DNA of 43,116 nt from assembly GCA_051453625.1 (NCBI GenBank), contig JBOZIK010000001.1, positions 208,331,901 through 208,375,016 on the forward strand, in the 5' to 3' direction. Each line of letters starts with the position of its first letter. The first letter of the stretch is position 1. This stretch comes from Welwitschia mirabilis (lineage: Eukaryota > Gnetophyta > Gnetopsida > Welwitschiales). A program made the translations under genes and the position numbers. Shown one piece after another: positions 20,430 to 32,474 of this stretch. Under the pieces are notes generated by a model. It did not search any database. It was not told the origin of the DNA and worked only from the letters and a program-made list of their open reading frames with translations.

Positions 20430-21075
20430 CATCATCCAAAATGATGGTTACTAATAGAACCCCTATGTAAGACCCTAACTAAACATGGGAGTTATTCACA
20501 TAACCTCCATGTAATAACCCCATAAAACATGATAGTTATCCATATAATTATTGTGAAAAAACCTTATTAAACATGGGGTTTATGTGAATAACTTTTGTGT
20601 AAATACCCTATATATCATAACAGTTATTTAGATAATCACTCTAGTAAAAACATTAACTAAATAGGGGTCATTTCCATAACTCCTTTAGAAGATTCTAATC
20701 AAATACTGGTGGAAGAATTTAACCAAACATGGGTTTATTTAAATAAACCTCATGCAAGATCCTAATAAATGATAATAATTATTTTTGCAGCCACTATGAA
20801 AGACCCTAATCAAATATGAATGGTTATTCACATAACAACTCTATAAGTCCTTGACCAAACATGAGGGTCATGTAAATAACCCCTATGTAAGACCCTAATA
20901 AAACATAGTAATTATTTACATAACCACTATTAAATATCCTAATCAAGCATGGATTACTCACATAAAGCTATGAAAAAACCTTAGTAACATGAGGGTTAGG
21001 CTAATAATGCTTATGTAAGATTGAGAAACCATGACAATTATTTACATAACTATTGTATAATATTTAATTCTAAAA
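20430..21075 (+). repeat. Degenerate 44-bp minisatellite, about 15 units
   Basis: Units begin CATG and follow the plan CATGRGRGTTATTYACATAA plus CCCCTATGTAAGACCCTAATMAAA. Clear members start near 20483, 20744, 20859 and 20901. Units alternate between a G-rich form (CATGGGGGTTAT...) and an A-rich form (CATARTARTTATTTACATAA), suggesting an 88-bp dimer as the ancestral repeat. Identity between units is about 60-80 percent. One unit near 20706 is truncated. Confidence 0.85.
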
Positions 21076-21097
21076 AAATAAAAAATCCTTTTATTAA

Positions 21098-21391
21098 ATG
21101 GATTTGAAACATTTTGGTACCACTTCTAAATGTGCTTTCTACCAATATTACATGGATTTTGATTTGAATGTTAAGTATGATGATAGTAACAATACTAAGT
21201 GCAATTACACCACCTCCTATCATTATGGACATTATAACATTTTGCAAGGAGTTTTTTGTTCTATCTCTCTTGTTGTGGAATCCTATAATTCTAAAGGATC
21301 ATTACCCTCCAAAACTATTGTCATTTGGGTTTGGAACAATATATTTTATCATGTAATTTTTTTAAGAAATGTTGTAATTCTCTACACATAG
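21098..21391 (+). CDS. ORF of 97 codons, doubtful
   Basis: Open from ATG 21098 directly after the minisatellite, encoding MDLKHFGTTSKCAFYQYYMD and a hydrophobic C-terminal part. No motif is recognised. In DNA this AT-rich one ORF of such length is expected by chance in a window this size, and composition does not change across its ends. I list it only because it is the longest gap-free ORF between 16.7 and 25 kb. Confidence 0.12.
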   Translation: MDLKHFGTTSKCAFYQYYMDFDLNVKYDDSNNTKCNYTTSYHYGHYNILQGVFCSISLVVESYNSKGSLPSKTIVIWVWNNIFYHVIFLRNVVILYT

Positions 21392-21399
21392 TTTCTACT

Positions 21400-24239
21400 A
21401 CCTTCAATTGATGTTTTTCTTAGTCTTTTAAAATTAGCATTACACATTGGAGTTGATTGTATTTGTAAGCCCTATTAGAAAACTATCCACATCATCCTTT
21501 GTGTTATGAAAAGCTATACCAACACTTGAACATAGAGAAAAGATAAAGTAGTTGGATGATCTAGCATAATAAAGACAAATTTAGACAATGAGGTAATTTT
21601 AGTATAACAAAAGAAGCATTGGCTAGAATCCCTCAATGTTATAGAATGTTAGGATTTTATTTGTTATATAACTCATGATAACATTTATGTGAAAATGATT
21701 AAGCTATTCAAGTTGATCTCTTTTTGTGTACACAAACATTAAAACTAAATTCAAGTTTAATCTTACTAGCAAATTCATTTCTAATGGAGGAATTTCATCA
21801 ATAAAATATGAAACAAACCTATAAGTAAGAAATAATTAAAATCTAGATTTTCCTAGTTAAGAATTCTAGCATTAAAGTATGACATGATTTTGCTTATTTT
21901 TCAACATAAGAGGCATAGAGTAATATCTTGCAAGAGTGTCTTCAATTTGTAGAGAGATGGACTAATCTTTACTAAATTGAAATTAGATATGCTCAAGGAA
22001 AAGGAGATTTTTACCAAAGTATGCATTTTAATATGACTTCAAATGTTTTCCATAATTTTGGGATAAATAGGTAATAATAATAATCATCATGGATGATAAT
22101 AACAAGAAATAGTCCTTTTAAGATAAGAAAAAGGTGACCCTTAACTTGAAATAAAAAAAATAGCCCAAAAAATTAAAGAGATCAGATGTATATTTCTTTT
22201 ATTTTCTTTTTTATTTTAGTAGGTTAGTTATGAAATTCAACATATATGTTGGTTTTCTTCTAAGTTATTCTTTTCTAGTACACCCAAACCATAAGCAAAC
22301 TTGTTAAAATATTTTTTAAAGTAAACTATTAAGTGCCACCCAGGGATATTGAAAAATTATTAGTTTTTAAGATTTGAAATGAAAGAATGAAAATAACAAA
22401 TAAAGTATCCCATCAGACTCCTTTTGTATTCTTATCCTAAAGTTCCTTGCTATTCTTCTTAATTCTCAATTTTCTATGCATAAAGGATGGCTACTACCTT
22501 AGTAATGTTCTCACCAGAAATGTCACTCTTGTATTAACTATCTTCAAACCTTCTAATTTAACACCTCACATAAAAAATGCTTTTGCAAATTTCACATAAT
22601 CTATAACGCATATTGTGCTATGTGTTAAAAAATGATCAAATATGTATTGTACACCCACTTATGCACATGAACAATTTTGATTGTATTGTGTAATGACAAC
22701 TATCCTAAATGTATGGGAAGATTACATTATGTTAAGTTCTCTACTTCTCTTTTATGAAAACTTAGTCCCAAAATTTATTATATATGTTTTATCCTTCATA
22801 CATTCTAGAAGCATATTAGATAGCTATAGTGATTTTATCTTTTACCATTTATGTTAGTGTAAGATACATAATGATAATGCTTATCATAGAGTATCACCAC
22901 ATGAACACAAAATGCTAGCATGTTTGTAACATGCCTATGATACAACCAATGAACAAATGTGGCATAGAGAAACCATTCTTAAGATAAATGTCTATGTTAT
23001 GAGGAAGTCATTATTTTTAGAAAGGAACTTTCTAAAATAATGTCTCATTTGGTTTTTCATATAGACATATAAGTACAAGAAATAGATCTACAATGTTGAT
23101 AGGAAATTAAAAGATTTATTTCAATCTAAATAAATAGAGCAAGTACATAACTATAAAAGAAGAGAATACATTAAAAGCTAAATTGGATTTTTGATTTCAA
23201 CTTCTAGCTACTATAAAATTACAAAATCAATTTAATTAATGTTTAATAGATAAAAGCTATGAACATACATAATGTATATCTATCTTTTTGTATTTCATGC
23301 ATTTTGATAATTAGTTTCAAAACTAATTACTTTAATAAAAAAATATTCTATAATAAACACAATATATATTACAAATTTCTAAATTTCATCTTTATTAAAA
23401 AATAAATGACATAAGTAAAAAGAAAAAGTTTAAAATGTATTTGATCTAGTGTAGAAATGCTAGTATTAATGTACTCTAGTAAAGTTAAGGCCTTTAACAA
23501 GTATGTTAATAAATGAATAGTTGATGTTATGAACTCATGTTTATCATCCAAAATTTGTTAATCCATCATAGTTGTAAAGGTTACTAGAAGAGCATAATAA
23601 AAATCAATTGCCATAAACATGGAAATTTATCTCCATAAAAAATTGTAATACATAACTAAATAATAAGTTAAGGTTTATTGTCGTTATATTTTATTTTCTC
23701 AAGAGTTTTGGACTACCCAATTGCATGAAATTATGCTCTAATTAGCTATCATAATTTTAATTTATTTTAGATGGTTACACTTAAATTTATTTTAATGCAA
23801 TGTGTCCTATGTTGCTACTAAATTATGAAATGTTTAGATAAGTTTAAATAGTTTGAAACGTTGAATATATTATAGTTTAATAAAGATCTAATTTGAGGGT
23901 TGTTAATAGGTTAGAAACTCTTATATGTACAAGTTGCAATAAAATAACTAAATCTAGTGAAATTCCATATTTTCATTTTTCTTTTACAAAAGTGCCTACA
24001 ATAGTTGGTAATGATTTGCTAATACTTATATATAAGAATTTTCTAATTATAGATAATTCAAACATTCTGAACCCAAACTAATTAATATAGCATGCTAGTT
24101 TTTTTGGTATAACATTTCATGTGAAATTCTAGTATGGTCACTTAGTCTTCAAGCTAAATGGCACTATGCACCTTTAGTGTGTTCATTTCCATAAATCAGT
24201 AAGCTTGTAATGTAAATTCCTAGCTTTGATCTGATTATT
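21400..24239. other. AT-rich DNA, nothing recognised
   Basis: Nearly 3 kb without a supported feature. Short ORFs (for example 23369-23551 minus and 23893-24081 plus) are AT-driven. No retrotransposon protein motifs could be read on either strand. Confidence 0.55.
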
Positions 24240-24339
24240 NNNNNNNNNNNNNNNNNNNNNNNNNNNNNNNNNNNNNNNNNNNNNNNNNNNNNNNNNNNNN
24301 NNNNNNNNNNNNNNNNNNNNNNNNNNNNNNNNNNNNNNN

Positions 24340-24600
24340 ATTTAAATATTAACTAGTGGCATACTAATCCATAATTCTTAAATATCTAATTATATATTAA
24401 TTAAAATAATTAATTAGAATAACTATTTTTGTTTTGTATAGTTAAATAAGTGGGTTAGGAAAGTTATCATCACATAGATTTCCGAACATCAAAACCTATG
24501 GGTAAATCTACAATAAGTAATCATTTTAACATAATATATTTATGATAATCGATTAAAAAAATCCTTGTGCTTCATAAGGGCAATTAATGGTTGTGTTCTG
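24340..24600 (+). repeat. Dispersed repeat, copy 2
   Basis: Second copy of the 19908 repeat, starting right at the edge of the 100-N gap 24240-24339. The base words just before the gap (GATCTGATTATT) also resemble those before copy 1 (GCATCTGATTATT), so the repeat probably extends leftward through the gap. Confidence 0.8.
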
Positions 24601-25380
24601 AGAACATGACTCTAAAGGTTGTTATTAATTATATTCTTGTCATAATTTCAATGCATTCATTCATTCAAAAAACTTAAATCCATCTATCTATTTTAATTCT
24701 AAAATAGTTAGATTCCATTTTACTCCACTAATCTAATCCATCAAAGAAGGAAAATGCTAGTACTTAAAGAAGTTATCTTTGCAAAAATTCCTCCCCTAGT
24801 ATTATTTAAGTAAAATTTCTTATTTGATTTGTGCTTTGTAAATCCTTTAAAGTTAATTCTATTTTAAATTTATTCAAAATTATTTAGGATCATAATAAAA
24901 AAATTTCTCTTTAAATGTTCATTTTTAAAGCCAAACCTTCCCTTAATAAAACTAGTCTTTACCCTAAAATGCATAGAAAATATTCTTAGAAAATTTATCA
25001 ATAGTGGAATTTAAGATGTTGTAAACATAAACTAAAAATAGAATAATAGCTTATGCCTTTAAAGGCATGAATTTGGCTTTGAAAAACATAATATCATATT
25101 GTGTTTTATGTTTTTTCATAAAATCTTTCCATAATAACTATATTGTGGGATTCTAAATAATACAAATCTACTTTACTAGTGCTTGAATAATAGTGTGAAA
25201 CATTTATTTATAAAATTCAAACTTAAAATTACCTCTTTTTTACATTTTTGCAAAATGAAAATAAGGGTTTAAATCTTTTGGTAATGTAGAGAGTGATTAA
25301 CTTATTTCATTCATAATTATTGAAGAACTTTAATCATAAGTATTTAAATAAAAAATAATTTCAATTAAATTATTTCCTAT
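24600..25380. other. AT-rich DNA, nothing recognised
   Basis: No gene or element feature seen. Ends at the CACTA-type terminus at 25381. Confidence 0.5.
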
Positions 25381-25860
25381 CATTATAACAAAAATGACCT
25401 TTAATAATGATTGAAAACCATCATTAGATCTCGTTATGAATACTTTATTATGGTAATAAGCCATCATAGCTTTTATCATGTGGCCTTCATAAAAGGTCAA
25501 AATAATTCTGCCTAAAAATAGTTATTTTAATAATAAATAGAACCATCATAGTTGTCTATTTTATAACAACTAATAACCATTATAAGTTTCAATTTTATGA
25601 CCATCATAGTTAACAACTTTATGATAGTTAATAACTGACATAAGTTTCAATTCTATGATGGCTAATGACTGTCATAGTTTAGAATTTTATGATGGCTAAT
25701 AACCATTGTAATTTTCAATTTTATAATGGCTGATAATCGTTGTATCTTTGAATTTTATAATGACTAATAAACATTATAAATAGTAAATCCATGATGGCTA
25801 AAATCTATCATAAAAATAGACATTAATAATGGCTAAATGCCATTATAAACTTGATAATAG
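25381..25860 (+). mobile_element. Decayed CACTA (En/Spm) transposon terminus with subterminal repeats
   Basis: CATTATAACAAAAATGACC at 25381 equals the common plant CACTA end CACTACAACAAAAATGACC after two C-to-T changes. It is followed by about a dozen degenerate 34-bp units such as TTTTATGATGGCTAATAACC + ATTGTAATTTTCAA, in which ATGATGG and CCATCAT can pair. A terminal CACTA word plus short inverted subterminal repeats is the hallmark of this superfamily. The element would run rightward. I did not find the opposite terminus. Confidence 0.6.
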
Positions 25861-26859
25861 AAACAAAAAATTCCTTCACTCTTCTCAATGCCCTTATTTA
25901 AATTTATTTTACTTCACCATGATGCCTTCCATTATACTGTGAAATTATCATACACTTTTGAAAACATAATTAACTCATAAATCGACATAAATAACTACTT
26001 AAAGAAGCTCTAAATGTAAACCATCAAAGGAAAGTGAGCTAGTAGATGAAACATTGATAAGAGATTGGACTGCAAATATTAGTTACACCATATGGTAATA
26101 AAAGATAGATGCTAATCTACTTAAACATGACTGAAATTCCCATAACCATGACTCATCCATGTCCTCTAGTGTATCTCCTCTTTAATGGGTTTTACCTTAT
26201 TAGTAGAATGTTAATGAATTTCAACTTTAGCATACATTGATTATTATCAATTAGTAATTAACAGCAGACATCTTAGCCATCTTGAAGTGACCAAAATTAA
26301 AAACATGTAGCACCTTTATAGATGTTACAAAATTCACTAAAGTGGTAATAGTATGATATTGTAACGAATAATTTCAAAGTAATACTTAAGACCATGAAAA
26401 CAATATGTTTTTCTAGATAAAACTTGAATCGAAGTGGCTAGCACATAACTAACCATGAAGCAATAGGTTTCTTTCATTATGAGAAAAAGAGATTTATCAT
26501 GAAATTAAGAGAAGAAGTTTAGAAAGACTAGAGATCATAAAAATGGGATTATAAAAATCTAAAAATTAATATTTTTATATTTTTAACTACAATAATTAGC
26601 TCCCTTAGTATGCTTTCTAGTTTCTTTTTTATGTTCATTGTAACATCATAAATTGAAATATTAATACATGAATCTAATGAGATCTTGTCTAAAGTCCTAA
26701 ACAATTTTGAGGGAATAACAAATACAAAAAATAAAGATTCACATGAATTATTAGAAATAGTAATGCCATTAAACCAAAAAATTCAGTAAGATGTTGAGAA
26801 GTTTAACACTTAAATATTCACATGCAATTCCTTTAACTTGTTTGTAGGCTATCATCATT

Positions 26860-27360
26860 ATGTAAAGTATTTGAAAGAATCCTGCATTAATTCTCTAACG
26901 ATAGAGTGTATGACATCCTTAAAGTCTATACTAAATTTTTCCTTTAAAACCTTCAATGCATGCTTTCAAGTGATCCAAGCAATCTAAATATGCTCATCCT
27001 TTAACATTATCATCAGTGTCTTAATTTCATTTGCAAACTCATCTACTGATGTAGCTAAGAAGCCTATATTTAGTCCATACTTCTCTAACACAATGTTCAT
27101 CTTTGGTTCTCTTGAGTTATGAGCTACAAAGCACATATAATTCAACTGAAGATACTATAAATAAATTTATATTATAAAATATTAAAACTAGACATCCTTC
27201 TAGTAGTAACCATTTAGAAATAATACATACCAATAGGTATTGTACTATTAGCCATATACTCTACTACACATATTTCAAAATGTTCATCAATCATTGAATG
27301 AAGGCTTATAATAGCATCTTCAAGATGATCCTTTGGTTTTTTCCTTTTTAATAGGCAAAT
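26860..27360 (-). pseudogene. Two exon-like minus-strand fragments, unknown
   Basis: From about 27335 to 27241 the minus strand reads PKDHLEDAIISLHSMIDEHF then EICVVEYMANSTIPIG, ending at a donor-like ATTG|GTATGT. About 90 bases later TTTATTTATAG or TATCTTCAG offers acceptors, and a second frame reads LNYMCFVAHNSREPKMNIVL, EKYGLNIGFLATSVDEFANE, IKTLMIMLKDEHI, a TAG, and onward to FSIDFKDVIHSIVRELMQ (about 26870). The two pieces are not in phase with the obvious splice sites, so at least one defect is present. They lie inside the presumed CACTA element and may be one of its genes, but I do not recognise the domain. Confidence 0.4.
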
Positions 27361-27399
27361 TTAGAAAAACTTTTTCCATATTAAAGAATAAGCAGAAGG

Positions 27400-29100
27400 A
27401 ATAATATTTTTACAAAAAGTGGAGAGGAAGATGGAATGAGCCTAAAAAACCATAATCCATTTATTAATAAAATTCTAACAATGATTTATTAAATTCTATA
27501 TAAAATTATATAATATTAAATATTTCTAAAAATGGTTTTTTAAACTAAGGAAATAAGCTCAATTAACACATTTGCTTTCTTAATAATTAGTAGTAATTAA
27601 TTACTACAAGCATTGTGTAGAATAGTTAAGCCTTTAGAAAGGACAACTAATCTACTTTTAGAAATTTTCAAGATAAAGAAATATAAAAATAAAATCCAAT
27701 ATGAGAAGAAAATAAGTCATAACTCTATAAAATGTAAATTGCAAAAGAAATGAAAAGGACAAAATTTAGAGCATATTAGCTTTCTAGTATCTCATTATGA
27801 AGAGCAAGGCATTTTTAATGGTCTGGATTATTCTAGCCACAAATCCTATTGGACTAGCCACTATAAGTAAAAAATAATAATGCACTAAGAGTTTGAAAAA
27901 TAATCATCTATTACACCATGCTAGAATCCTTGTCTAAATAATGTACATCTTTATTGAAATATAGACAATGATGGAGTAAAAGGTAAGGGCCCTAATTATC
28001 CCCATTATGTCATTGAAAAATGGTGATAGCATTACCAATAATGTTGACTATGTTACTAAGTAACTCCTTGTAATAACCTAAGCAATAATAAATCCATCTC
28101 TCCCCATAGGGTACTCACTATTTTGAATCCTCTCAAAAACTCTCAATTATAGAAATTTGCAATTTAGCTTTTCACTACCTCAAAATTTATTTGAGAAATA
28201 ATTTGTAACAATTCACAAAAATCATCTCTAGGACAAAGCAGTATCCTTTCTTCTAGATGAGTATAGCTCCACTTACTAAATATCATGAATAGTCTACAAA
28301 ATCCATTAAGTAATAAAACTAAACTGATAGTATTCAACTTAAAAATGATACTACTACAAGGATCTTAATATGCTAACATAGTTATCATTAACTCTCAAAA
28401 TCATAGAAACATCATCTTTGTTAAATTCTTAATCATGAATAAAAATTCTAACAAGAAGTCTTCATAATCTCAAATTAAAAAAATAAAATGATGTAACTGA
28501 AATAAAATTACCTAGAAAGCACCCACTAAGTGAATAACAATGTAGAGATTTCTAATATTCACAAGCAAAAACCACTCATAAAACCAAAGCTAATGAGCAT
28601 GTTATTTAATGCATTATTCCCAAGTGCTACATAACCTGAGGCCTATAAATGTGTAGGAGAGTGTGGTGTAGCCCATTCCTATCTTGGTTACCTTTACCAT
28701 TATTTTCTTTTTTGTTGGAGATGACTTAGGATGTTCTACAACCATAACATTAGTAAAATTTACAATCCAAAAAATTCAAATAATTACAATTGTTAATGAT
28801 TTATATATTTTCATAATTAATGATATTTTACCATAGTTATGATCATTATCATCATTATCAACTTTATTACATTGATAAGAACTTTCAATGTTGTAAGCTT
28901 TTTCATAAATTATCTATTAGCACTAATAACATACTTTGAATTAATCAAAATTATTTTTTTAATCATAACTTTATGATTAGGTGGGTATTTCAACCCATCA
29001 CTATTATAATTTAAAGCTAGAAACCTTTTAGTTAACATGGCTCTAGGCCTTAACCTTTAGTTAACATCTCATCATATCATGTATTTCAATTAACTAAATA
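27400..29100. other. AT-rich DNA between CACTA-like and Athila-like sequence
   Basis: No coding motif recognised. It should contain the right end of the CACTA element and/or the 3' LTR of the Athila-type element, but I could match neither to a partner. Confidence 0.4.
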
Positions 29101-29109
29101 GATAGCATG

Positions 29110-29290
29110 GTTAAAGATTGAGTTTTGTAAAAAGAAAAAGAAAAAGACTAGAAAAAAATAAATAAATTATCACTAAAATAGAACTGACAATGATAAATTA
29201 CCTCATTGTAATCACGAGGAAAAAATATTCAATTGGAAGGAATGATAAAGTTGAATGTTTACATGAGGAAAGAGGAGTAGGATTAATCTG
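29110..29290 (-). other. Conserved post-integrase segment of Athila-type element
   Basis: The minus strand reads TTTTCCTCGTGATTACAATG, AGGTAATTTATCATTG, then ATAATTTATTTATTTTTTTC and TAGTCTTTTTCTTTTTC. This resembles the stretch between integrase and 3' LTR in Athila/Tat-type plant elements (CATTGAGGACAATG followed by a G-rich word and a T-rich block). It extends the minus-strand element to about 29100. Confidence 0.4.
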
Positions 29291-29999
29291 GTATTATTAA
29301 TAAAAATAGACTTTCATGAATATGGTATTGGAAAACTAATAACATCATTCATCCATAATGTTTAAAAGATAATTTTAATAGGTTGTTGTCATCTCATCAT
29401 CAGTGATGATAACTTGACAATGAGAAAATTCAATTAAGAGTTTATAATTAATGCTATCATTGGCCTATTATTGGTTGATATCCCTTTCTCATTACTCCAT
29501 CATTAAGACAATAGATCAATAACACTTCACTACTATTCTCTTATCAAAATGATAAATAAACCAAAAAAATAGCCAGAAAGAAGAAGAGAAAGATGTGAGT
29601 GGGCTGAAGGGAAGAAAGCAAAGAGAAAAAGTAAAAATAATATTTCTAATAAGTAAGCATAGAGACTAAAAATTTCCTCTTAAAAGTAGTATAAGATGGT
29701 TAGGTAAGCATATAAGAAGTAGAACCCTCCTTTATTTGAAGAAATTTGAAAAAGAGATTTCTGCTATAGTATTGGCAGTAGTGATTAATTTAATAAAAGA
29801 AACATAAGAATTAAGTCACTAATTATTGACTTTCAATTACTCAAACATGTCTAATTTATTAATGATAACTAATTTATTTAGATAAAGGGTATTAATAATG
29901 TAATCATTAAGCCATCTATAAACTAGCATGTTATGCATTAAATGAATATGAAAGTTATAAATAAGCATGAGTTAATTTATCTCAAAATATTTTGTTCTT

Positions 30000-31110
30000 A
30001 GCTTATGATCATAATAATATTTATTTGAGATTTTATGAAAGGTTTCTTATTAAGGGAATTTTGGTACATTCTATCCAACTATTGTAATTGCATAAACTTA
30101 TTTTCTAAATTTTTCTGATTGGATCCTAAATTCAAAGAGCGAGAATCTTTGAAGGACTAATAAGAAAAATCAACTAGAAGGATACAACTCTTATCATAAA
30201 TGAGATCATAAGAGATAAATTCTAACAAATCCTTTCAAGTAGTATAAGAAGCCATAAAACATCTATTCAATTTTGATGTTCATGTTTTCTTTTAATATTT
30301 TACTAATTTATGTAACATCTTATTCATTTATCTATTTTCATTCTCAATAAGACCATTAGTTTAAGAGTGTTAAGCAAAAGCTATCCTATGCTCTATCCAA
30401 AACTGTAAAAATACTATTATTAATATTTCATTTAATAAGTAAGTTCTTTAGTCTAAAATAAATATTTTAGAAAAGACAAAAAGATTGAAATATATAGGAT
30501 TTAAAAATTTGACATACTATAAGAGCATAATCATGGATGATAAGAATAGCCTTAACTCACTTGGTAACATAATTAATTATAGTTAAAATGTAATTATTAT
30601 AATTATAAGATGAATGAATGGGTTTTATAAAATTTATACTCCAACAATTAAATGGATCACCCACCACAGCAGTTTACCATGAAATCTCATGCATCTTGTT
30701 GATAGTTCTATATCATTGGCATGCATCATAGGCTCGACTATAAGCACATACATATTAAAGAAATCATGCTAATAAAAAAAACAATGCAATATTTTCATGA
30801 ATATCTTTTTAGCACTAAAATTTTCATCATGAATTCCCCCATGACATAATTGTAAGATACTAAACTACCCTCATTCAAGTACACATATCTACAAGATTTG
30901 ATTAAGTAATTAATGATACAAAAAAGGATCTTTCCAAAAATAGATATTGACTACATGAGAAAAATAATTTTTCTTATTAAATGTCCAATATAAAGAATTC
31001 TTCTAAGTGACTAGATAATTCATGATATTAACATATCATGGAGTAGGATAATCCTTATAATAACCTTTAACTATATTGACTACAAATAGTCTTTCATTTA
31101 AGAATTCTTT
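30000..31110 (-). pseudogene. Athila-type Ty3/gypsy: integrase
   Basis: Collinear pieces on the minus strand include YPTPWYVNIMNYLVT (about 31000-31045), an HHCC-region piece with EFMMKILVLKR (about 30795-30830), VTK*VKAI (about 30540-30570, Trp codon TGG changed to TGA in the family motif VSKWVEAI), TNGLIENENR*MNKMLHKLV (about 30305-30365) and NKFMQLQ*LDRMYQNSL at the end (about 30050-30105, compare LQLHELEEMR in the family). The catalytic D,D,E residues cannot all be placed. The gene follows RNase H in order and is full of stops. Confidence 0.75.
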
Positions 31111-31549
31111 ATTAACTTAAGAACAAAGATCATTTATTGTGGATAATCTAGATAACTGGTCTACCACATTATTATTTTTATCTAGTATATTAATAGTACT
31201 AAAAACAAATTCTTACATAATAAAATCCATTTTAGTAGTCTAGTTCCTGCATCTTATTTGATCATAAGATACTCAATTATTGAGTTATTAATATATATGT
31301 TAATATGATATCTTGAAAGGTGATGATGAAATTTATTTAAAATATGCACAATAGCCAACATTTAGTTTTTAGTAATAGTATAATTCAACTATGAATGAGA
31401 TAATATTTTGCTACGATAATTACTTGTATGATTTTTTCCTCTATCTTGTAACTAAGCACACTACCTATTGCAATATCACTCACATTGTATATTAATTCAA
31501 AGGGTTGTGATCAATCTGAACCAATAAGTATTGGTGTAGAAGAAATGTA
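31111..31549 (-). pseudogene. Athila-type Ty3/gypsy: RNase H
   Basis: The minus strand gives SD*SQPFELIYNVSDIAIGS (about 31455-31520), matching the PDW..PFELMCDASDYAVGAVL motif in which the first catalytic Asp lies (here Asn replaces it in YNVSD). VLSYKIEEKIIQVIIVAKYY follows. A piece near 31140-31175 (NNVVDQLSRL) matches the terminal NVVADHLSRL. Directly downstream of reverse transcriptase and upstream of integrase. Non-functional. Confidence 0.85.
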
Positions 31550-32470
31550 TTATTTCAATGTGTTAAAATATTTTTGAAAAGATTTACTCCATTCAAATTT
31601 AACATCATTTTCTAATAAGACATGTAAAACTTTGAAAATTACATCAAAGTCCTCATGAAAGAAATGATAAATACCTATATGATCTAGAAAGAAATGAATT
31701 TTCCTAATGGTGCATGATGGAGGAATATTAATAATGGTATCAATCTTGGTTGGATCGATTTTAATAGTTCTTTTAAAAATTTTATGTCCTAAATAAATTC
31801 CTTGAGTGACCATGACATGGATTTTTTTCGAACTAAGTTTTAGACCTATTTTAATACAACAATTAAGAAAATTTTATGATCTTTTTAGATCTTATTTAAA
31901 ACTATCCTCAAATAAGAAAAAGTCATCTATGAATATTTTAATGAAGTAATCAATCATGTCTAAAAAAATCCCAACCATGTATATTGTACAAGTACTAGAT
32001 GCATTAAAAAGATCTAAGGATATTCTATGAATAGAAAAGTACCAAACAAAGAGATAAATTAGTTTTGAATTAACTTTTAAGGATAACATTCACTTGATTG
32101 TATTCAGTATACTTGTTAAAAATGTAGTAAAAATCATCTCCATAAATTCTATTAAGGACTTCATCTACAAATGGAAGAGGATTATCATCTTTTCTAGTTA
32201 CTTTAGTCAATTTTCTAGAGTCTATACATGCTCTCCATTTATTTTCTTTCTTGGGAGATATTATAACGGAACTCATTCATGCTATCTATAATAGGATAAA
32301 TAATACCTAAGTCTGATAACTTGATGATTTAATCTTTTACAATTTACTTTAATGCTAGATTCAACCTTCACTAGAGTTTCCTAATAGATTTGGCATTATC
32401 CTTGAGCTAGTTTTTATGTTGAACAATGTTAAAAGGAATGATAGTTAGATCTACATCAATCCATGTAAAG
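31550..32470 (-). pseudogene. Athila-type Ty3/gypsy: reverse transcriptase
   Basis: The best-preserved coding remnant of the window. In order: NAKSIRKL and RLNLALK, LSDLGIIYPIIDS (about 32290-32330), then KKENKWRACIDSRKLTKVTR and DDNPLPFVDEVLNRI (32070-32276), a frameshift near 32080, YLFVWYFSIHRI, the catalytic FIDDF (31919-31933), and after another break MVTQGIYLGHKIFKRTIKID and ENDVKFEWSKSFQKYFNTLK (31550-31813). These correspond to fingers, palm with FMDDF-type active site, and thumb/connection of Athila/Tat reverse transcriptases. The two catalytic Asp residues remain, but frameshifts and stops make the gene dead. Confidence 0.93.
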
Positions 32471-32474
32471 TATT

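Noticed and set aside
20430-21075. CRISPR array
   Set aside because: Units are degenerate, contiguous with no unique spacers, and the context is a plant genome; it is a minisatellite.
28360-28400. CTACTACAAGG as the other CACTA end
   Set aside because: The word is in the same orientation as the 25381 end, lacks CAC at the start and has no subterminal repeats beside it.
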